Made by a program: the position numbers and the translations under genes
Assembly (NCBI GenBank): GCA_000149265.1
Contig: CH000017.1
Coordinates: 733,903-797,902 of the forward strand
DNA: 64,000 bases
Direction of reading: 5' to 3'
Source: Ciona savignyi
Lineage: Eukaryota; Chordata; Ascidiacea; Phlebobranchia; Cionidae
Shown here: one piece after another, positions 22,901 to 33,400 of the stretch
How the letters are laid out: each line of letters starts with the position of its first letter
Numbering within the stretch: position 1 is the first letter of the stretch
The notes under the pieces: generated by a model
Told to the model about the DNA's origin: nothing
The model's database searches: none
Seen by the model: the letters and a program-made list of their open reading frames with translations, nothing else

Positions 22901-24261
22901 CTCATGCAATTCTGATGTAATCAGTGATTGGATTCAAGAGGTTCGCATGGGTTCGGTAGAACCCGTTCTTGAAACGTCGGGATAATCACCGATCCGATTC
23001 TTGCTTTTTTTTACAGACATTAGACCTTTTAGGGAACCTGTTGTTAGTATGTACGATACAAAAGAGAAGCTGTTCTTAAAATTTAGAATCCCATCACTGG
23101 GCGTAATGATTATACCGATTATACCAACAGAAACCCGCGTTAGCTGTTCATGTGCCGCTTTGAAAACTACATTGAAGTCATTTGCAAATCATCTCATTTC
23201 AACGGATCAACTTTTAATGACTCCATTTTGCTTTTATTACGGCTTTTTTATTTCATTTTGTTTCTCCGATTTTCCGAGAGCGTTCGTGTCTTGTAGTATG
23301 GGTGTACAACAGGTAAGCTTAAGTCGATCAACATTATTACCTATATCTTCTGTGTATAAGTAACACCGTCATATAGCTGGTTACAGATTCGGCTGTCAAC
23401 CAATAGTTTAAAAGTGTTGAAAATGATTTTATATTCATTAGGTTGGTCTAGTGATGACGGTTTATGGAGTATTTAACAGCTTAGCCGCTTATCTATCTGG
23501 AAAAATCTCACAAAAGCTCGGCTTGCCGCTGATATTTTCAATAAGAGCTGTACTAGACTTGGCAACCTTTATCATACTGTTAAGTTTTCAACCAACAGTG
23601 GGGTCAAGATATTGGGCTTATGGTTTTGCTGTGTTGTTAGGGTCTGCAGACGGCATTTGGCAACCAATTATTGCACGTAAGTAGAATTACCGGTATAGAT
23701 TGGAATATTACAGTGTGGTTGTCTGAAAGTTTTATGAGAATGTCATGACTTCTATAAGGTTCTGTAAGGTTGATTGGCGGTTAGAACTAAAACAGCAGAA
23801 ACTTCTAAATCATATACAACACACTGTCATACCTCAGTTAACCCCAGAGTGGGGGAGGTAGTCTGATAATTTTCCGTATGGTTATAGCCACAGGAGTAAA
23901 TTAAAATATGTCTATTAATTTTGATAGTCACAAAAATAAATATAAATATCTCATCTTGGTATCCTAGCTTAAAAATAAGAATCTTATACGAAACATCAGT
24001 TTCTTTATCATCATTTCAGTTACATTTGCACTTTATTTTCCGGACCGCACCGAACTGGCGTTTGGTGCAATAACCATGTGGCAAGTTTTTGCAATGGCTA
24101 TTGGTTTTGTGATGAGCGGCCGTGTTTGCCTCAGTGTAAGAATGTATCTGCTCATCGGTAATCTTGCGGTGGCCTGTTGCTGCTATGTAATCGCGGAAAA
24201 ACGACAGACTCTGAAAGCAAACGAAGAAACAACGCAATTAACTACTGCGGAAAACAAATAA
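19951..24261 (+). CDS. UNC93A-like multi-pass membrane protein (copy 2)
   Basis: Eight exons: 19951-20023, 20439-20633, 21098-21288, 22201-22317, 22381-22534, 23131-23312, 23442-23676, 24020-24261 (TAA); 462 residues. Exons 1-7 have exactly the lengths of the minus-strand twin (73, 195, 191, 117, 154, 182, 235); the last is one codon shorter. Landmarks: MNLQSSINISHNLGT, LGAKWTLILGEIGF, IWGNLLAYVVLYGARK, YQTCGANFCK, FPRAFVSCSMGVQQVG, YWAYGFAVLLGSADG, FPDRTELAFGAITMW. For exon 6 I chose the acceptor at 23130; an upstream acceptor at 23016 is also in frame and would add 38 residues not matched in the twin. Family and caveats as for copy 1; the tail after the last membrane segment is short and polar. 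Confidence 0.9.
20710..20978 (-). mobile_element. SINE-A copy in intron 2 of second UNC93A-like gene
   Basis: Nearly complete minus-strand copy: AATCATGTTTATCCGTGTG, GCGCCCACCGTGTGGTTAAC, CATTAATCCGCTGGGTTCAG, CTTGCCCAAGGACACAAC, and a head with CAACCCTTCGGCTGAAAGGC. The pentamer tail is decayed. The twin gene has no SINE in the matching intron, so the insertion came after the duplication. Confidence 0.88.
21441..21508. repeat. 37-bp-period direct duplication
   Basis: Two perfect copies of GGCGGACAACGGACCCAATG plus AATTAATTAAT, starting at 21441 and 21478, in intron 3 of the plus-strand UNC93A-like gene. Downstream (21540-21620) a decayed SINE-A middle part follows. Confidence 0.85.
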
Positions 24262-24954
24262 GGTTGTTTGTCAATATAGTGAAGTTTGAAATGTGTTCTC
24301 ACCAAACGCTTTTATTTATGTTTATTACCTAGTAAGAGGTTGTTTCTTATCGTTTTATCAAGGCTAGTGTATTTCTTGCAAATGTCTGTAATTACCGTGA
24401 TCCAGTGTACCACAGTTTATTTATATTTTTACAAATATGTTTTTTAACTTAACCATCACAGTGTGTAAACACATTTTGTGCTATATGTTTTTGCAAGCGG
24501 GTGTTCTAACCACAATGAGTATTTTATATACCCCGAATATATCCGGTTTGTTTCTGCAAGTAGAAACACATGAGTTCATGAGGTATTATCATCCATGTTT
24601 AGTAAGCACTGTATATTCTTGTCAAACTTCGTGCTCGTCTAAACAATGTTATCTGACATTTAAACCAATTCTTAGAGCGGTGTTAAGCATAAATAACCGA
24701 CGGGCCTTTGTTTTACCAAACCAAACTCGTTTTCCATAATCTTTTAAAGTAGTAGATTCGGATTCTCATTAAGTATTCAAATTCTCATTAACTAATTTCC
24801 ACCAAAACGCGGGTTAAAATCTATGCCAATTGGCAATTCGATTTTTAAAGATGAAGTACAATATTGACCATTGCCTGCTAACATTGCTGAAACTTTAACC
24901 TGATTTGACCAAATCTTCTTTATACTTGTATAGATATAGATGGTTGGATTAAAA

Positions 24955-25345
24955 TAGGATATTCATGTTTTTCACCTTGACTGCGAAAGGACGTTAACAT
25001 CCCGGCAATCAATACACGATTAGGTAAAAAAAAGTGTTGAACTTGCGGCCCACCGTGATGCAACTGCAGCTATTGCAGTGTGTTGTGTTAAATTAAGATG
25101 TTTCTTTGATTTTGGTGGAATCCATTGATGCAGTGGGTTCAGGCATGCAGGTTTTTTTTTACCGAGCCAAGTTTCGAACCCATGATAGGCTCGTCACCAG
25201 GACCGTTTTAAGTATAAGAGTCGGTATATGTATCGGTCGCACTAACCATTCGGCCACACGACCGTACAGGCATGCAGTTCACTAAGTATCTTGACCAAGG
25301 ACACAGCCAACCAGCTAGCGACCAGTTTCGGATCAACAACCCTTT
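24955..25345 (-). mobile_element. SINE-A split by a SINE-B insertion
   Basis: A diverged minus-strand SINE-A (TAGGATATTCATGTTT ... CAAGGACACAGCCAACCAGC ...) is interrupted by a minus-strand SINE-B at about 25151-25266 (ACCGAGCCAAGTTTCGAACC ... CATTCGGCCACACGACCGTA). The 11-base sequence CAGGCATGCAG stands on both sides of the SINE-B (25140-25150 and 25267-25277): a perfect target-site duplication. SINE-B is thus the younger insertion. Confidence 0.92.
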
Positions 25346-26735
25346 GGGTAAATTGCTTGATTTTATAAACAAATCAATATGTTTTTTTTTCTAGAAGTAA
25401 CTCATTTATAAAAGGGCTTAAAACTATTTAACTCGGCTCAATTGGGCAACTAACCGTAGTTTGTATACCCTAGATATACGAAGCAGTGGATCGTAGTGCC
25501 TTTATTATTTTAAGTATACACATTAAAACAGTTTTCTTTTTTCTTCTGCTATATGAATATTGTTGAATTTAACTTAAAAACAAAACAAGTCAACTAATGA
25601 TAACAATAATTTTCGTGCTTGTATCCGCAATAAAATTTTCGTGAGTTTTTTATTTAAGGATTCATTAGTTAGCCTTTTCATCATACGAATTAACGTGTGT
25701 TAAACTGTATAGCCTTTTTGCAGTCGTAATTTGTACGTATTAGCAAGCGTTGTATCCTGCTGTGGTTTTCGAACCCTACAAGTTTTACGCTTATTGCTTT
25801 GCCCAACGACACAATCGACTATCCAGCTGATGGTTTCGAGCTGCAGCCGCTCTAGAACTCCATGCTCAAATACTTCGGACTATGCTATCGGCACTAATGC
25901 GGGCTAGCGTCATCAAGAGTTAGAAAGACGAAATTAGCACATATAAGGTATTTTCCCATCCCGAATACAAGTTTAAAACATCGACGAGGAGTCACTTATG
26001 AACGCTTATATGGGCCCCACATCACGTCACATCTAATTTGCATTCAGGTTTGAATTGAATAGTACAACGGTATTTCTAACCCACTGAGGTAATCAGCGCG
26101 AAATATTATTTTATTTGACGCATATACACGATAGATGTATTGAACAAAGCTTAACCAAAGCGGAATGTATGGCAAGTACAGCGGTGTAATTGAACAATAC
26201 CAATACTAAATCTACAAAAGGCCGGCAAACTTGCATAAATAGCGAGCTTTTTACAAAGAATTATAACCAACGTGCAATTTACAGAAGTAGCACCTTTAGA
26301 TGCATGGCGTATTCCCCAACAGACACTACTGAAAATAATGGGTGTATTTTCATTGCCGGAACTCGCATGTTAGCAGTATGAAGAAATAACGCAAGGCTTT
26401 TGGATTTAAATTTTTGTTGAACAGTAGAGTTAAATTAAGTAGCGTGTTTATCGTAAAGGTTTTGGCTGTTTTATCAGGAAAAAGGTTCTATATGTATTCG
26501 GGGTTCCGCTCGAAAATTTTAAACATAATTTTTCACGGTACTTGGATGATGTCACATAATAAACCTTAATTTCGAGTTGTGAAAAAATTACAATTTTTTA
26601 TGCATGGATTCAAAGTAACACCACTTTCCACCAGTCAAGGTTGCAGCACATACACCCCTTAATGGTAAAAGCGATACGTCGATGTAGTTTTTTAGTTTTG
26701 TCATCAAATTATAACATTTCAGAAACAGTGTTTTT

Positions 26736-26826
26736 TTTACAAGGCCAAGATTCGAAACGGTGGTAAGCAATTCACTGACTTCGTTTTTTTTTCGGTTGCG
26801 CTAACCATTCGGCCATACAATTATAC
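26736..26826 (-). mobile_element. SINE-B, diverged copy
   Basis: Minus-strand copy with ACAAGGCCAAGATTCGAAAC, TTGCGCTAACCATTCGGCC and a decayed head. The middle is shortened. Confidence 0.7.
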
Positions 26827-27257
26827 ATTTCTCTTTTCCGAAGAAATAACAGAGTAGTATGCAATGGTGCACATGTCTTTAATCGATCATGTCATAAACG
26901 TCAACTCGCTGTCTATTAGAAGCTCTGTAATAGGGGAAGATTTAAACGTTATAGGTCGGACGATGTCGAACCTAAGTCAAATGAAAGTAGATTAAACTTC
27001 AAGACCATTTTGTTTTACATCTCAAACGATTTCGGTTCTGCAAGGTAACTCAGTCACCCGAAGAATTGGCTCTTTTATTGGTCAGTTGTGTCAAGGACAA
27101 GGCAGTTAGCAGACTTCGCCCGAACCCAAAGTATTAACAGATGTCAAAATCTTTAAAATGTTTTTATGTCGAGCCCGTGGTATGATCGTTACTGGGTTTT
27201 GTTTAATGACATGCTGTATAGGATCGGCGCAAATACCAATCGACCCCATTAATTTTT

Positions 27258-27362
27258 TATCGTGCCAAGTTTCTAACCCATGATGGGATAGTCACCAGGA
27301 CCGTTATTTGTATAAGCGTCGGTATGTGTATCGGCCGCGTTTAACATTAGGCCCCATAAGTC
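27258..27362 (-). mobile_element. SINE-B copy
   Basis: Minus-strand copy: GTGCCAAGTTTCTAACCCAT, GGACCGTTATTTGTATAAGC, ATGTGTATCGGCCGCGTT. It lies about 100 bases beyond the stop codon of the cadherin-like gene. Confidence 0.75.
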
Positions 27363-27468
27363 GGTTTTGCATGTTAAGCGGTATCACCATCTATCGGAAT
27401 CATGATCAAAATTAACATTTTTCTAAAATGCTTATCGGTTAACGTTACAATACAAAAAGAAATTATAA

Positions 27469-30400
27469 CTAAAAAGTAATATAAGTACCATCGTCTCTTG
27501 AAGAGATAGTTAACTGCTGCGACCTTTTCTTTCTAACCCAGATAACAACAAATGTCGTGGTTAGAAGGGCGAAAACCGCAATCCCGACAGTCACCACGAT
27601 TATCAACCACGTCTTCACTGAACCTGTAAATTATCGGAATTCTAAGATTTTACGTGGCGCGTCAGCCCATTAGTAGAAAGGTGAGGTTATGCTGGGGCCC
27701 TGGTAAGTCGGTTGTGTTCATAGTGGTTTAATAGGTTAAACAAAGCTGTTGTAATGTCTCTATGATGATTATCACATTGTAAAAACTACAATAACCCGGC
27801 AATCCAGAATATAATGTATAAACCTAGTGTCATTAACAATGAATAATCCATCCAATTTTCTCGGATTTAAAAAATATCATTTTATGTTAATAGCATGTGT
27901 ACCTCCAGTTACATAAAATGTTCGGAGCAAAATAATAGAAATAAGTCACAACAGAGAATGTAAGTCATCCCGAGCGTAACCAAACTTCTTATGCAGAATA
28001 CTTACATAGAAAAACGGTCTAAACAGTATTTATTATTTGTTCTACATTTACCAGCTTACCATTCGGTTTATGAATAGTCGATGAAGTGGTTGAGAACTGC
28101 TGATCCAAGAAAACAGACACAGTTGCTGTCGCAGTCGCACGATTGCCTGAAAAGACGCACAGAAATGTATGCTGGTGTAGTACGGTCGTGTGGCCGAATG
28201 GTTATCGGCACCGATACATGTACCGACTCGTATACAAAAAAGACGGTCCTGGTGACGAGCCAATCATGGGTTTGAAACTTGGCTCGGTAAAAAAAAGAAA
28301 AAAAAAAAACTGCTTTTATAGATGTGCACTATAACTAGGGTTGATTATTGGGAGCCCATCGATTTGATTTCGCTTTGCAAAAATCGATATAGATTTCGAC
28401 AATGCTGCCCGGCATTGCTGAAACATCGAGAAAATAATTATCCTAAACATCTAAATATACAAACACAGACTGTAGCAGGGTGTAACATGGGCTTGTAAAT
28501 AAACCGCATCAAGACGCTGTCCCAAATAAACCACACAAATTTGCAAATAAACCACACAAATTTTTCTACCAAGTACCATCTATATAATTTTGATGTTTTT
28601 TACATCGGGTGATAAATAAAATGTCCGTGGGAGATTTCGTATATATAATTGTGCTTACCTCATATATATGTACTTGTGCTTACTTTTATTACCTAGGCTA
28701 GGAATTAATTTAGAATATAATGTCCGGTAAGCCTGGCTACTATCTGTTGCCTTGTATTTTTTTCGCCTTAACCCATGCCTTCAACACCGCATTTATGCCG
28801 TCAGGTGTTCGTTTTTCATAGACTTACAATGGCAAAATGGCAAATACACAAACGTGCACGTAAACGTTACGTAAGATGTGATATAAAACTTGAAGATGAT
28901 ACACAAAGTACTTACCATCCGCTCTGGAACCTTTGTCTTTCACCACGACGGTAAAGGTCACGACCACGTCCCGGTCAAAACTGTTCAAAAGAATAACTTG
29001 CCCGGTACCCAGCATGACGAAATATGGTTGCGTCGCGTGAACTATAATTATTTAAGTTAATAAAAAACAACTTTACAACAATAACACTACTTATACGAAA
29101 AACGGGAATGTAACTTAAATATATACAGCTCGCAATAATAGTAATTATAACCCTTGTAAAGACTAGTTCAATAACCTTTTCTACTGTTTTAATAGTCAAA
29201 ACGTGGCTAAAACAATAATTAAGTGTACGGAAATTTAGGATTTTAAATAGGTATAATTGGATAATTAATTGTTCAGAATTTATAATCCTAATACTTTAGT
29301 AAGCACCAATAGTTCATGTATAAACAGATGTGCTCGTAAGATAACTGACCGATCGTCGAATGCCACATGTACACATGTAAAACAGGGTGCGTGTTTTGAA
29401 ATATTGAATAAAATTTAAATTTCAACCTTGATATTAAAAAGAAAATATAAAAAATCTATCCGTTTTTACTGTGCTAATTCAATCTGTTGGTTGGCTAATT
29501 AGATTTCAAATACGATCAATAAGACGACTTGAGATTATAATATTTCAATTTCCCCCAATAACCAACTTAATTTAAATTTAAATTTGAAATATGCTGTACG
29601 CAGTAGGTCGAACGATCGATACCAAAGTTCTACTATACCTGGTTTTGTAGAATTCGGAAATTTCCATCTTTCGCTACCTAGTATCGACGTATATTGCAAC
29701 TCGGCATTAATTCCAGTATCTGCGTCCGTCGCCGTAACGTTCATTACTGCGTCCACTGTGTGTATAGTAAAAATTATTACTACAAAACCTGTCATTTGTG
29801 ATAAGATTATGAATGCTTATAGGTAGCTAGTTCATAACTAAAGCAGAGAAACTGTATACTATCGTTATACATTCAGCAGTTTTCACAATTTAAACCGGCA
29901 ATCTAGTCCCCGCAATGTTATGAACTGCTTTAAACATGAACTGTTTGGACATTTAACACGCAGGCAATCGTTATATTATTACCTTGGTCCACCACTGGGT
30001 TACTATTGCTAAGTATTGTCGGTCTATATTATTATGACTTTTTAATACTGTTTCCGACCAGCCCACTAACATAGTGGGTTCAGGGGCCGTCCTCTAAAGC
30101 GCCCCACCCAAGGACACATCATATTAGCAAGCGGGGTTTTTCAGGCCGACAAAATTTCGGTTCAATATACCACATAACGCTAAAAGGTTGGACAATGCAT
30201 ATAATAACGCGCACAGCGACGAGTTATTCATAAGTAAAGAATGTTTAAAATCGACCACTGATTTTTCGGCACGACTATAAAATGATAAATACTTGTGTTG
30301 AAAATCCCTCAATACGAATTCTATTTACGACTCACGTAACCCGACCCTGCTAGTGATGACGGTTGTAAGGGACGAGGTGACGAATTTCGGCGTGTTGTCG

Positions 30401-33400
30401 TCTATGTCAGTCACTTCAATTATCAGCAATCTTGGGAAAGTGTCCTGGAAATGTTTTTGGCGTAATTTTTATACTCGAGGAGCAAACTGATCGTTAGCTT
30501 GTCAGTTGTGTGCTTGGGAGGCACTTAACAAATATTGCCTGAACTTAGCGGAATAATGGGTTTTACCAAATTTAGGAAACATGGGTATCTTACACAACGC
30601 ACGGCAATAGCTCTGGAAACCCGACGGTGGTCGCGAGGTGATCTGACGATTGCCCGTGTGATAATCCCTGGTTTTCCTATTCACGGGGATAAACATGAAT
30701 ATCCTATCCTATTCTATCCTATTTTCAATAAAAATTAACACGATGATTGTTGCCTAAATTCATAAAATATTTTAAAAAGTTTTATCAATTTTTGATAGGA
30801 TTATACAGGATATTTTGTATGGAATCATAGGCATTTGTGAGTAGAGAGCATGCCCACAGTCGGGTTATGGAAAAAAATTGCAACATGTCTTACATGGCAG
30901 AAACATTTTAATTGTTGATTAAATCCATTATTCGATTCGGTGCAAACAGATTAAATAAATTCATAAAGGACCACTATGCCTACTACAGTATGAATAACCA
31001 AGGACGTTGGCCAGTCTAACGCTTATATTCGTATGATTGCTACTGTAAACAGATATTGTTATAGACATAACCCACCAGTGGGCTAAACAATGTAAGCATT
31101 ACATCCCTTCCTTTATTATTACTGTTAAAAATATATATTTAATTAGATCGTAACAAGTTAATTTTAAAGGGGAACTGAAGTCAATTTTAAGAATATCTTA
31201 ATAAATGGAAAAAACTGGACGCTGATTTCAAAAATCAAATCAGTTTCTTCCAATATTTTTTTGTTAAAGAGTTATGAGCAAAAATGCATTTCATTTTATG
31301 TTAGGGGATTTCCCGTATTACGTCATTGACGTTGTTGAGATTTCGTGCCTATATGCATTGTATACAATCATGTGCCAGTTTAGAGGTGAATTAGTAACAG
31401 AAGCGCCTGCAGGAGCGTTGTATTTTCGTTTTTTTTATGGAGACTTAGCATAACACTTGTCATATAGCCTTACTGAACCAATGTACATGGTGATAGCTTA
31501 CTTTAAGCGCGGTCATTAAGGCCTGCACGGTCCTGGACCTAAGCTGAATGCTGAGGTATACAGGTCTCGTATTTAAATGACTTTAGAATAATAAGTCTTA
31601 GCAATTTATATCATAAATCATAAAAGTGAAGACAGAACAAGAAAACTATAACAGAATGCATTAAACTGTAACTGCCAGCAATTTATATAAATAAACCAGC
31701 CATCAATCAAAGATTAGACTATGCGGTGGGAAAAGCCTATTTCTTTCATGGTTTACATTGGCTGTTTGTATAATGTTTTGCTGTTGCGTATGTGGTGCAT
31801 TTAATGTCTGCTGTTATTGAAACTGAGCATTAGCCTACTGGTTGAGAATACCACTTATTGCATAAACCAGTTAATCCACAGTTGAGTAGCCAATGTGTAG
31901 TATGACAATAAGTACCCAGCAAGCACTCAGATAAGTAAGTGAAGAATATATATAATAGATCTGTACTTAACTACCCAAATAAGTTAATAAGAATATACCA
32001 CTTTTCCAATTTAGTTCTTTTTATTAGATATTGTAAAATGCCTAAAGTTAAGCCACTGAGAAGGAAGGAAGAGTGATTAGAGCATATTGTTTTGCTCCGG
32101 GATGTACAAATTCCTATTACAGCACACGAAATTTCCAATCCACCTGTGCTCTTCCATCGATTTCCTCACAACGACAAAAAAACAGATGAAGCAATGGATA
32201 CAACAAATGCAAGCGTTCTAAACTACCTGGAAAAAGAACCACAGTTGTGTAGTGCACATATTTGTGACAAGGATTATCATAGTAAAATTGTATTTGACTC
32301 CAATAGAGTGGCCAAGATGATGAAAACAAACCACTTGGTGAAAAATACAGTTCCAACAGTTTTTAATTTTTCTGATTATGATTTTAAACATAGTGATCAA
32401 CCCAGTACATCAAGTGCAACTTCAAGAACTTCTTTATCCAAGTAGATAATTGAAAAATAAGGGCTTTTAGTAGTGCAAGTCCAGTGTGGTGTTATTTTGT
32501 GTACAAATGCATGTACATTCATGCAGCATAAACATTAGTTTAGTTTAGTTTATTTTTTGCTTCCACGATGAAAACACGAAGCGGGACTATCGGTAAAAAT
32601 TTGGAAAACGGGAAAAAACGGCAAAACGACAGTCGTTAGAACACGTCTAAAAAAAAAGAAATAAACTATTAAAATTCTGTATAATTTGACGTGGCCGCTA
32701 AACCCAATTCTTGCGGTGTGTCCATAAGAATACAGTTTTTGCAACGGCACCAAGTCATGTCAATAGGTAATGTTTCTAAATAAACATTTTCTTCTATAGG
32801 GCTTGCATTTTCAAAGATACTTTCAGACGTTTTCCTTGGTTTAAACGCATATGACTGAATTTGTGTTATTTTATTGTGTACAATAAAATTTCTTTCATCC
32901 ATGCCAGAATGCTGAAAACTGTCATCCATTTTAGTGTTACAACATTAACTTAAATTTACTCTAGAAATGAAGAAAACAAAAGAAATTAGTTACAACTTCT
33001 ATGCATATGTATACCAAATCCCTCACACTTCTCAGTTTGTAGCCTAGGGGTTGATAATAACATTGCTAGTCTATATTGCAGATTATAGCTATATATTGAA
33101 AAGCAACAATCATGAAAGAAATAGGCTGTTCCCACCGCATAGTCTGATCTTTGATTGATGGCTGGTTTATTTCTATAAATTGCTGGCAGTTACAGTTTAC
33201 TGCCTCCTGTTCTAGTTTTCTTGTTCTGTCTTCACTTCTATGATTTATGATATAAATTGCTAAGACTTATTATTCTAAAGTCATTTAAATACGAGACCTG
33301 TATACCTCAGCATTCAGCTTAGGTCCAGGATCGTGCAGGCCTGAATGAGCGCGCTTTAGGTAAGCTGTCACGCGCGTACATTGGTTCAGTTAGGCTACAT

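Larger units (their letters stand above)
24262..27468. other. Spacer between UNC93A-like copy 2 and the cadherin-like gene
   Basis: No gene seen. It holds the nested SINE at 24955-25345, SINE-B copies at 26740 and 27258, and decayed SINE-A pieces near 25790-25870 and 27060-27140 (the latter with TTGTGTCAAGGACAAGGCAG). The rest is AT-rich single-copy-looking DNA. Confidence 0.6.
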
